Assembly (NCBI GenBank): GCA_001914195.1
Contig: MKYF01000039.1
Span: 61,330 to 125,329 of the forward strand
Source of the DNA: Streptococcus mitis
GTDB lineage: Bacteria > Bacillota > Bacilli > Lactobacillales > Streptococcaceae
Direction of reading: 5' to 3'
Length of the DNA stretch: 64,000 bases
Both the position numbers and the translations under genes were made by a program. This document shows positions 36,149-42,616 of the stretch, one piece after another (position 1 is the stretch's first letter; every line of letters starts with the position of its first letter). Under the pieces are notes generated by a model. The model ran no database searches, was not told the origin of the DNA, and saw only the letters and a program-made list of their open reading frames with translations.

Positions 36149-36330
36149 CTCACACTCAAAGTTGGGCGAAGGCGAGTGTGGGGATTTTGAATGGTTGTTT
36201 CTTATACATTTTTTCTTGTAATTCCTAACCTCACGCTCAGAAGTTTGCCGACCGAGAGCGTGGGGCTTTTTAATGCCTTTTACTATCCAGATTATCCTCA
36301 CGCTCTGAGTCGCCAAATTGAAAGCGTGAG
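36149..36330. repeat. Three tandem related stem-loops (about 67-82 bp apart)
   Basis: Stems CTCACGC(T)/GCGTGAG (36298-36330), CACGCTC/GAGCGTG (36231-36262) and CACACTC/GAGTGTG (36149-36180) have loops of 16-19 bases and are separated by AT-rich text that is itself repeated (ACAAGAAAAAA, GCATTAAAAAGCC). The third stem shows compensatory changes (CG to TA pairs) relative to the other two. They precede the replication operon. Candidate origin, operator set or structured RNA; undecided. Confidence 0.65.
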
Positions 36331-36387
36331 AAAGTACCAGTTTTAAGAGTTGGCGCTCTCCGTATGGTCAAATTGCCCTAAATATGC

Positions 36388-36540
36388 TATAATCTAGGTA
36401 TAAATCTTTACTAAAACCTCTTTGATAATAGCTTGCCTGCTTTTTGTTAAATTCGTTTTAGTGTTAGTGTGAAAGGCTCTGCGGTGTGGTTATTGCTAAG
36501 CCTTTTTTGTTGCAATCACGCGCTTCTCTGGCGTGTTTTT
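36388..36540 (+). ncRNA. Possible plus-strand small RNA ending in a terminator
   Basis: An extended -10 TGCTATAAT (36385-36393) is followed by the 30-bp repeat 36412-36441, an AGGCT/AGCCTTTTTT hairpin (36474-36507) and CACGC-GCTTCTCTG-GCGTG with TTTTTTT (36518-36543). No ORF starts here. The end overlaps the 3' end of the Rha-like gene, so the second hairpin may serve as a terminator for either strand. Confidence 0.4.
36412..36441 (+). repeat. 30-bp repeat, copy 1
   Basis: TAAAACCTCTTTGATAATAG-CTTGCCTGCT matches 39356-39385 with two differences. The other copy lies in the leader of the integrase gene, so both may be shared 5' untranslated elements downstream of TATAAT-like sequences. Confidence 0.75.
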
Positions 36541-37145
36541 TTATTTCTGAATGCCATAGCTTTGATTTCCTGATAACTCATATTCAAGCCAATCATGGCT
36601 ATTACCATATCCTCAAATGCCTGGTATTGCTCCAGCTCGTCACTGGTCAAGCTATCAATACCGTTATAGCCCCCACGTTCTTCCCTTAACTGCTTAGCGT
36701 TCCTGTCGGTTACTGCTTTTAGTAGCAGGTTGTTCATGGTGCTATGCGCGTGCTTTGGGGCTTGTTCCCAGTTCTCAATACTGTCATGCAAGGTTTTTCT
36801 TTTTGGCTTTTCTAGCGCCCTCTGCATACGAAACTTAGAAAGTTCCTCACGCATTTCAAAGAAGGCTTTGACTAGGTTCATTTTGAATTTACGAACTGGT
36901 CCAGTATTCTTTAGATAAGTGATCAGCAAGGTCGCTTGTTGCTCATTCAAGCGATAGATTTTCATTGGTCGCCCTCGCCCATCTAATTTACGGATTTCAA
37001 ATCCGATTATTCCGTAGCTTTCAAAATCCTCTTGATGATTTCTTATTAAGCTTTGTACTGTATCGTGTTTAACCTCAGCGCATTCAGCAATGATCTCGCT
37101 TGTAGTATACGGCTCTTTCTTGCCGTCCATGTAAACAATGTTCAT
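36516..37145 (-). CDS. Rha-family phage regulatory protein
   Basis: A 209-residue protein starting at the ATG with AGGAGGG upstream (MNIVYMDGKKEPYTTSEIIAE). The N-terminal winged-helix Rha domain (about residues 1-90) shows KLDGRGRPMKIYRLNEQQATL and LVKAFFEMREEL. Rha proteins act as phage regulators or antirepressors. It is 10 bases after the Cro-like gene in the early leftward operon. Confidence 0.85.
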   Translation of the reverse strand: MNIVYMDGKKEPYTTSEIIAECAEVKHDTVQSLIRNHQEDFESYGIIGFEIRKLDGRGRPMKIYRLNEQQATLLITYLKNTGPVRKFKMNLVKAFFEMREELSKFRMQRALEKPKRKTLHDSIENWEQAPKHAHSTMNNLLLKAVTDRNAKQLREERGGYNGIDSLTSDELEQYQAFEDMVIAMIGLNMSYQEIKAMAFRNKKTRQRSA

Positions 37146-37155
37146 GGTGTCCCTC

Positions 37156-37353
37156 CTAATCTTCAACGGTAAGTAGTTCGTCAATGGTAACGCCTAGATA
37201 CTCGGCTACCTTTTGCAAGGTTTCAATATCTGGGCGCTTTGTGCGTTCATAGTATAGTGATATGAGTGCGCTTTTTGATATGCCTGTTGCCTTGTGAACG
37301 TCACTAACTTTTTTACGTTGTTTTGCTAATATGACACGAAAATTATTGTTCAT
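37156..37353 (-). CDS. Cro/Str-like XRE-family regulator
   Basis: A 65-residue single-domain XRE helix-turn-helix protein from the ATG at 37353 (GAGAGGGG upstream), VILAKQRKKVSDVHKATGISKSALISLYYE (read in parts) being the HTH. It is the first gene leftward, divergent from the repressor-like gene, across three repeated operators. Functionally it matches Cro of phages or Str of staphylococcal islands. Confidence 0.85.
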   Translation of the reverse strand: MNNNFRVILAKQRKKVSDVHKATGISKSALISLYYERTKRPDIETLQKVAEYLGVTIDELLTVED

Positions 37354-37372
37354 ATCGTCAACCCCTCTCGTT

Positions 37373-37458
37373 ATTATTCTATGCAATAATTATCGCATAG
37401 AATAATAATAACCAATAAAAAATAAATTGTCAACAAAAAAATTATTCTTTGCGATAAT
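37373..37458. promoter_or_regulatory. Divergent control region with three operators
   Basis: Three copies of ATTATTCTATGCGATAAT-type 18-mers lie at 37373-37390, 37389-37406 (inverted) and 37441-37458. The leftward promoter is TTGACA (37428-37433), 17 bp, TATTAT (37405-37410), overlapping the first two operators. The rightward promoter is TTGTGT (37465-37470), 17 bp, TAAAAT (37488-37493), just beyond the third. This is the expected layout of a lysogeny-type switch. Confidence 0.85.
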
Positions 37459-37513
37459 TTTTTATTGTGTATTTCAGAAGATAATTGTAAAATGTATCTA
37501 AGGAGGGATGGTT

Positions 37514-38245
37514 GTGATAAAAAATAATTTAGCAAATATCTTGAAGACAAAAGAAAAAACAGCTGCATGGCTATCAGTTAAAACTGGAATAACTCCAGCA
37601 GCCTTGTCTAAAATTGTTAATAACAGCAGTACAAAAATAGATTACATAACATTAAATAAAATTTGTTTGGCGCTAAAAATAGAACCAAAGGATTTTTTTG
37701 ACTTTTTACCCTATGATTACGAAGTAGAAAGTATATACGATAATAAAGATATAAAAGTTTCTCTAAAATCATTTGAATTAGATGAAAAGCCTAACAGTTC
37801 TCAAATAGAGAGTTTGGATTTTTATCAGCATCAAGCAGATAATATAGATATTGAAGTTAGTTGTGATTTTGGGTTAGAAGTTAATTTTATGAATACCCCA
37901 ATGGGAGATAATTTTAGTATCTGGTATATTTCAGCTTACTTTTATGATTTGGATTATAATTCATTTACTGTTAGCATAGATATTGATGATGATAGTATAG
38001 GCTTTCTAAAAAAATACATTGCACCATATGATAAGGGCGAATTATTTAAAATAATTAAGCGTGAAATAATTTCAAAAATTCAATCCAATTATTTCGATTG
38101 GTTCGAAAATCAATATGGAAAAGTTAGTAAAGAAGAATATGGATTTTTAAAATCATTAAATTGGTGGATTGGTGAAGGTACTCAGGATTACAAAGTGAAT
38201 GATGAAGATATTCAAATAATGATTGATATTGAAAAGAAAGACTAA
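37514..38245 (+). CDS. CI/Stl-like master repressor of the element
   Basis: About 243 residues. The GTG at 37514 is the preferred start because the AAGGAGG site lies eight bases upstream and overlaps too closely the ATG at 37508. An XRE helix-turn-helix occupies residues 1-65 (TAAWLSVKTGITPAALSKIV). The C-terminal part is acidic and shows no LexA-type Ser/Lys protease, so RecA-induced self-cleavage is not expected. Derepression by a phage protein, as for Stl of staphylococcal islands, is plausible. Confidence 0.8.
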   Translation: MIKNNLANILKTKEKTAAWLSVKTGITPAALSKIVNNSSTKIDYITLNKICLALKIEPKDFFDFLPYDYEVESIYDNKDIKVSLKSFELDEKPNSSQIESLDFYQHQADNIDIEVSCDFGLEVNFMNTPMGDNFSIWYISAYFYDLDYNSFTVSIDIDDDSIGFLKKYIAPYDKGELFKIIKREIISKIQSNYFDWFENQYGKVSKEEYGFLKSLNWWIGEGTQDYKVNDEDIQIMIDIEKKD

Positions 38246-38334
38246 CCCACGCGCCACAATGTTCAACAATCCTGAAGCGCGTGCTTTCTCGTGGTTCGCT
38301 CGTGCTTCAACTAAAAACCCCATTGTTGAGCATT

Positions 38335-38350
38335 TTGTTGATGTCAACAA
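38335..38350. promoter_or_regulatory. Palindrome TTGTTGATGTCAACAA upstream of dinD
   Basis: This near-perfect 16-bp palindrome lies 41 bases before the DinD ATG. A perfect version, TTGTTGACGTCAACAA, lies inside the DinD gene at 38581-38596. The surrounding text GCGCGTG...TTTTGTTGA.GTCAACAAA is also partly shared, so the upstream copy may be a duplicated piece of the gene or a true operator. Confidence 0.5.
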
Positions 38351-38390
38351 ATGTCAACCACTTACAATGTTTTAGAAAGGATACTTTATT

Positions 38391-39242
38391 ATGGAACTTC
38401 AACAGTACGATGAATTAACTTTTGAAAATATCAAACACATAGACGAAAATGGAGTAGAATTTTGGTACGCCAGAGAACTACAAACCATTCTAGAATATAT
38501 GGAGTGGCGTAACTTTAACCAAGTTATAGACAAAGCAAAAATAGCCTGTGAAAACTCCGGAAAGCGCGTGGTTGCCAATTTTGTTGACGTCAACAAAACT
38601 GTACAACTTAATTTTGGAACGCGAGAAATTGCAGATATTAAACTCTCTCGCTATGCCTGCTATTTGATTGTCCAAAATGGCGACCCTAGAAAAGAGGTCA
38701 TTGCACTAGGGCAATCATATTTTGCTATTAAAACCCGTCAGCAAGAACTACACGATGATTTTAATCAACTTACTGAAGATCAGAAACGCATTGCTATCCG
38801 TGATGAAATAAAACATCACAATAAATCATTATCTGAATCTGCTGGCAATGCTGGCGTTAAGAACTTTGGCCGATTTCACAACTCAGGATACAAGGGGTTA
38901 TATGGTGGGCTAACTATGCAGGATATTCATAACCTCAAAGAACTAAACGAAGGGGAGCATATTCTGGATTTTATGGGGAGTGCTGAATTAGCTGCTAATT
39001 TATTCCGTGCCACTCAGACCGACGAAGTTCTACGACGTAGAAACATAAAAGGCGAAGATCTCGCAAATGATACCCATTTCAACGTAGGCCGAACCATTAG
39101 AAATACCATGAAAGAACTTGGAACAACCATGCCGGAGAATCTCCCTACTCCTCGTGAAAGTATACAAGAGTTAAAAAATAAACAGAAAGAACTTGAAAAA
39201 CAAGCCGATAATAACCAACTTTCGCTCTTTGATGATATGTAA
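38391..39242 (+). CDS. dinD: DinD homologue (DNA-damage-inducible protein D), with C-terminal clamp-binding-like motif
   Basis: This 283-residue protein closely follows E. coli DinD in its N-terminal BRO-N-like part: NGVEFWYARELQ, YMEWRNFNQVIDKA, and LSRYACYLIVQNGDPRKEVIA. DinD of E. coli inhibits RecA filament activity. The last residues are NNQLSLFDDM; QLSLF fits the beta sliding clamp-binding consensus QL(S/D)LF. It lies between the repressor-like gene and the integrase. Role in the element could be modulating the SOS response or replication; that is inference. Confidence 0.88.
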   Translation: MELQQYDELTFENIKHIDENGVEFWYARELQTILEYMEWRNFNQVIDKAKIACENSGKRVVANFVDVNKTVQLNFGTREIADIKLSRYACYLIVQNGDPRKEVIALGQSYFAIKTRQQELHDDFNQLTEDQKRIAIRDEIKHHNKSLSESAGNAGVKNFGRFHNSGYKGLYGGLTMQDIHNLKELNEGEHILDFMGSAELAANLFRATQTDEVLRRRNIKGEDLANDTHFNVGRTIRNTMKELGTTMPENLPTPRESIQELKNKQKELEKQADNNQLSLFDDM

Positions 39243-39355
39243 TAGTGGGCAATATTAGCCCCATATCCGCCTTGTTCCCTACTCTGGTATTATTTATTTA
39301 CCGTCTGACCATTTAAAATCGAATACAGGGCAATCTGTGAAGCCCTAGCATGATA

Positions 39356-39385
39356 TAAAACCTTTTTGATAATGGCTTGCCTGCT
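39356..39385 (+). repeat. 30-bp repeat, copy 2, in the integrase leader
   Basis: TAAAACCTTTTTGATAATGG-CTTGCCTGCT, two differences from copy 1 at 36412-36441. It follows a TGATATAAA (extended -10-like) and precedes the integrase ribosome site AGAAAGG by about 10 bases. Confidence 0.75.
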
Positions 39386-39410
39386 GATGTATTTTAGAAA
39401 GGTTTAAATC

Positions 39411-40577
39411 ATGAAGATCACTGAAGTTATAAAAAAAGACGGTAGTAAAGTCTATCGTGCTAATGTATATCTAGGAGTTGACCAGGTTACAGGAAAGAAA
39501 GTCAAAACTAAGGTAACGGGGCGGACACAAAAGGAAGTAAAACAGAAAGCCAATCAAGAAAAAATTACTTTCCAGAAAGACGGTTGTACTAGACAAAAGG
39601 CTAGCACCATAAAAAACTATCAAGAATTAGCCAATCTCTGGTTAGAAAGTTATAAGAATACGGTTAAGCCAAACACTCAAGGCAATGTTAGAAAGTTAAT
39701 TGATAATCATATATTGCCCATTTTCGGGGCTTACAAGCTCGATAAGCTCACTACTCCACTTATCCAGTTCATTATCAACAAACTTGCTGACAAGACCAAT
39801 AGAGGGGAAAAAGGGGCTTTTCTACACTATGACAAGATACATGCTTTAAACAAACGTATCTTACAGTATGGCGTAACCATGCAAGCTATACCGTCCAATC
39901 CTGCGCGTGATGTTGTTTTACCTCGTAACACTCAGAAAGCAAAGCGGAAAAAAGTAAAGCACTTTGAAAATCAAGAACTAAAAAAGTTTCTTGGTTATCT
40001 CGATAATTTAAATAGCGATAGATATCGTTACTACTATGAGACAACGCTCTATAAGTTCCTATTGGCTACTGGTTGCCGTATCAATGAAGCTTTAGCTCTT
40101 TCATGGTCTGATATAGATTTAGATAATGCCGTGGTACATGTTACCAAAACACTAAATCGGGATCTAGAAATCAATAGCCCAAAATCTAAGGCTAGTTATC
40201 GGGATATAGATATAGATCAAGCGACTGTTAGCATGCTAAAGCAGTACAAACTGCGCCAAACTAAAGAGGCTTGGAAGATAGGACAACGTGAAAGCGTGGT
40301 ATTTTCTGATTTCATTCATGAGTATCCTAGCAGTTCAAGACTTAAAAGAAGATTGCAAACACATTTTAAGCGTGCTGATGTTCCTAACATTGGCTTTCAT
40401 GGATTCCGTCACACTCACGCTAGTCTCTTGCTTAACTCTGGAATACCATACAAGGAACTCCAGTACCGCCTAGGTCATTCCACTTTATCAATGACCATGG
40501 ATATATATAGTCACCTCTCAAAAGAGAACGCAAAAAAAGCAGTATCATTCTACGAAACTGCACTAAAAGCACTATAG
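39411..40577 (+). CDS. int: Tyrosine-type site-specific integrase
   Basis: A 388-residue integrase. An N-terminal arm-binding region (residues 1-60), SAM-like core-binding domain (about 65-165) and catalytic domain (about 180-380). Catalytic residues appear as R in TGCRINEAL (about 224), HGFRHTHASL (about 332-341), GHST (about 357) and Y in MDIYSHLS (about 368). It catalyses integration at the uvrA-corA gap. It is the last element gene, 93 bases before the right att repeat. Confidence 0.95.
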   Translation: MKITEVIKKDGSKVYRANVYLGVDQVTGKKVKTKVTGRTQKEVKQKANQEKITFQKDGCTRQKASTIKNYQELANLWLESYKNTVKPNTQGNVRKLIDNHILPIFGAYKLDKLTTPLIQFIINKLADKTNRGEKGAFLHYDKIHALNKRILQYGVTMQAIPSNPARDVVLPRNTQKAKRKKVKHFENQELKKFLGYLDNLNSDRYRYYYETTLYKFLLATGCRINEALALSWSDIDLDNAVVHVTKTLNRDLEINSPKSKASYRDIDIDQATVSMLKQYKLRQTKEAWKIGQRESVVFSDFIHEYPSSSRLKRRLQTHFKRADVPNIGFHGFRHTHASLLLNSGIPYKELQYRLGHSTLSMTMDIYSHLSKENAKKAVSFYETALKAL

Positions 40578-40599
40578 GGGGAGCAAAAAGGGGAGCAAA
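40577..40599 (+). repeat. Tandem integrase arm-type sites at the right end
   Basis: GGGGAGCAAA occurs twice (40578-40587 and 40590-40599) immediately after the integrase stop codon. The same decamer occurs at the left end. Confidence 0.7.
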
Positions 40600-40665
40600 T
40601 TTAAAAATCAACATTTCAAGACAAAGTAAAAATCCAATAGCAACAGGTTTTTTGTTAGATTTATT

Positions 40666-40693
40666 TTGAAAAAGGCCGATTTTGTAGTATAAT
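40666..40693 (+). promoter_or_regulatory. corA promoter assembled at the element junction
   Basis: TTGAAA (40666-40671), 16-bp spacer, TATAAT (40688-40693). The -10 lies in the att core, while most of the -35 lies in element DNA. In the empty site the same position would read ACCCAA, as seen at 30212-30217 on the uvrA side. Confidence 0.65.
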
Positions 40694-40694
40694 A
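40670..40694 (+). repeat. Right attachment repeat (att core)
   Basis: Partner of 30216-30240; 23 of 25 bases agree, the last 14 identical. It marks the corA-proximal end of the element. Confidence 0.8.
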
Positions 40695-40737
40695 GTACGG
40701 TGTGAAAAAATCTGAAAAATGAGAAAGGATAAGGGAT

Positions 40738-41682
40738 ATGAAACAAGTTTTTCTCTCTACAACAACTGAATTTAAAGAGATCGATACACTTGAACCGGGT
40801 ACTTGGATCAATCTCGTCAATCCGACTCAAAATGAATCACTCGAAATCGCCAACGCCTTCGATATCGATATTGCCGATCTTCGAGCACCGCTCGATGCGG
40901 AAGAAATGTCTCGTATTACGATTGAAGACGAGTATACCCTGATTATCGTTGACGTGCCGGTCACAGAAGAAAGAAATAATCGCACCTACTACGTAACCAT
41001 CCCGCTTGGTATTATCATCACTGAGGAAACCATTATCACTACGTGTTTGGAACCATTACCGGTCCTTGATGTCTTTATCAACCGTCGTTTGCGTAATTTC
41101 TACACTTTCATGCGTTCTCGTTTTATCTTCCAGATTCTCTATCGCAATGCAGAACTTTACCTAACAGCCCTTCGTTCAATCGACCGTAAGAGTGAGCAAA
41201 TCGAAAGTCAACTGCATCAATCAACTCGTAATGAAGAGTTGATTGAGCTCATGGAATTGGAAAAAACCATCGTCTATTTCAAGGCTTCCCTCAAAACAAA
41301 TGAGCGTGTGATTAAGAAATTAACCAGCTCCACCAGCAATATCAAGAAATACCTTGAGGACGAAGACCTGCTTGAAGATACCCTGATTGAAACCCAACAG
41401 GCCATCGAGATGGCAGACATTTATGGAAACGTCTTGCATTCTATGACAGAGACCTTTGCCTCTATCATTTCTAACAACCAGAACAACATCATGAAAACCT
41501 TGGCCCTTGTGACCATCGTTATGTCCATCCCAACCATGGTCTTTTCTGCCTACGGGATGAACTTTAAGGATAATGAAATCCCCCTAAACGGCGAGCCGAA
41601 TGCCTTCTGGTTAATTGTCTTTATCGCCTTTGCTATGAGTGTCTCGCTCACTCTCTATCTCATCCATAAAAAATGGTTCTAA
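40738..41682 (+). CDS. corA: CorA-family magnesium/divalent cation channel
   Basis: A 314-residue CorA protein: a large cytosolic N-terminal funnel (residues 1-250) and two C-terminal helices, the first ending in the hallmark pore motif YGMNF at about 276-280. CorA forms pentameric Mg2+ channels. Length is normal. It is followed 11 bases later by the DUF1129 gene. Its promoter region was split by the satellite-type element. Confidence 0.93.
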   Translation: MKQVFLSTTTEFKEIDTLEPGTWINLVNPTQNESLEIANAFDIDIADLRAPLDAEEMSRITIEDEYTLIIVDVPVTEERNNRTYYVTIPLGIIITEETIITTCLEPLPVLDVFINRRLRNFYTFMRSRFIFQILYRNAELYLTALRSIDRKSEQIESQLHQSTRNEELIELMELEKTIVYFKASLKTNERVIKKLTSSTSNIKKYLEDEDLLEDTLIETQQAIEMADIYGNVLHSMTETFASIISNNQNNIMKTLALVTIVMSIPTMVFSAYGMNFKDNEIPLNGEPNAFWLIVFIAFAMSVSLTLYLIHKKWF

Positions 41683-41693
41683 GAGGAGTTCCT

Positions 41694-42371
41694 ATGTCTC
41701 AGATTGATCTACAAAAATTAACTAAGAAAAACCAAGAGTTTGTCCACATTGCTACCCAACAATTCATCAAAGATGGAAAAACAGATGCTGAAATCAAGGC
41801 TATTTTTGAGGAAGTTATTCCCCAAATCCTTGAGGAGCAAGCCAAGGGTACGACTGCTCGTTCCCTCTATGGCGCACCGACCCACTGGGCTCATAGTTTC
41901 ACTGTCAAGGAACAATATGAAAAAGAGCATCCAAAGGAAAATGACGATCCGAAACTCATGATTATGGACTCAGCTCTTTTCATCACTAGCCTCTTTGCCC
42001 TCGTCAGCGCCCTCACAACCTTCTTTGCGGCAGATCAAGCTTTCGGCTATGGTTTGATTACTCTTCTATTAGTTGGACTGGTTGGTGGATTTGCCTTCTA
42101 CTTGATGTACTACTTTGTTTACCAATACTATGGACCAGATATGGACCGCAGTCAACGTCCACCTTTCTGGAAATCTGTACTAGTTATCCTAGCTTCTATG
42201 TTCCTTTGGTTGCTTGTCTTCTTTGCGACAAGCTTCCTACCAGCTAGCCTTAACCCAGTACTTGCTCCATTGCCACTGGCTATTATCGGAGCAGTCCTCC
42301 TAGCCCTTCGCTTCTATCTCAAGAAACGCTTGAACATCCGTAGCGCAAGTGCAGGACCAACACGCTATTAA
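41694..42371 (+). CDS. DUF1129 membrane protein
   Basis: 225 residues from the ATG with AAGAGGAG upstream (MSQIDLQKLTKKN). A helical cytosolic N-terminus (1-90) precedes about four membrane helices (residues 90-215). The family DUF1129 is common in lactic acid bacteria next to corA; function unknown. It is followed by a strong terminator. Confidence 0.85.
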   Translation: MSQIDLQKLTKKNQEFVHIATQQFIKDGKTDAEIKAIFEEVIPQILEEQAKGTTARSLYGAPTHWAHSFTVKEQYEKEHPKENDDPKLMIMDSALFITSLFALVSALTTFFAADQAFGYGLITLLLVGLVGGFAFYLMYYFVYQYYGPDMDRSQRPPFWKSVLVILASMFLWLLVFFATSFLPASLNPVLAPLPLAIIGAVLLALRFYLKKRLNIRSASAGPTRY

Positions 42372-42384
42372 GAAGAATGATAAA

Positions 42385-42411
42385 AGCAACTGCAGATGCG
42401 GTTGCTTTTTT
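42385..42411 (+). terminator. Terminator after the corA operon
   Basis: AAAGCAACTGCAGATGCGGTTGCTTTTTTAC: a stem of AAGCAACYGC/GCGGTTGCTT followed by a T-run. Confidence 0.85.
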
Positions 42412-42489
42412 ACTACTTTCTTGATTTAAAAGTATTCTTCTGACATCCCACATAGTTTTCTCTCATCTTTTATGATAAAATAGGCTCAT

Positions 42490-42591
42490 CCTCAATGAAA
42501 ATCAAAGAGCAAACTAGGAAGCTAGCCGCAGGCTGTACTTGAGTACGGCAAGGCAAAGCTGACGTGGTTTGAAGAGATTTTCGAAGAGTAT
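42490..42591 (+). repeat. BOX repeat, A-C type
   Basis: BoxA (CTCAATGAAAATCAAAGAGC) joined directly to boxC (ACGGCAAGGC...GAAGAGTAT) with no boxB. It ends 26 bases before the LD-carboxypeptidase-like gene and its ribosome site. Confidence 0.9.
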
Positions 42592-42616
42592 CAATCTATT
42601 TCTAGGAGGATACAAT

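Larger units (their letters stand above)
30216..40694. mobile_element. Integrated satellite-type element (PICI-like), about 10.5 kb, between uvrA and corA
   Basis: Flanked by 25-bp imperfect direct repeats, with arm-type GGGGAGCAAA sites inside both ends. On the plus strand lie a repressor-like gene, a DinD homologue and a tyrosine integrase. Divergent on the minus strand lie a Cro-like gene, a Rha-like regulator, small genes, a replisome organiser, a DnaC-like loader, a zinc-finger protein and two late-regulator-like genes. No capsid, portal, tail, lysis or recognisable terminase genes are present, so it cannot make particles alone. The layout matches Gram-positive phage-inducible chromosomal islands, which are mobilised by helper phages. 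Confidence 0.85.

Noticed and set aside
36098..36316. 72-codon ORF over the tandem hairpins
   Set aside because: Starts with TTG without ribosome site; its internal repeats follow the DNA repeats, so it is better explained by the stem-loops.
38391..39242. Considered as a BRO/antirepressor of the Ant type only
   Set aside because: The similarity extends through the blocks typical of DinD (YMEWRNF, LSRYACYLIVQNGDP), so DinD is the better name.
39318..39325. ATCGAATA upstream of the integrase, considered as competence box
   Set aside because: Two mismatches to TACGAATA; no support.
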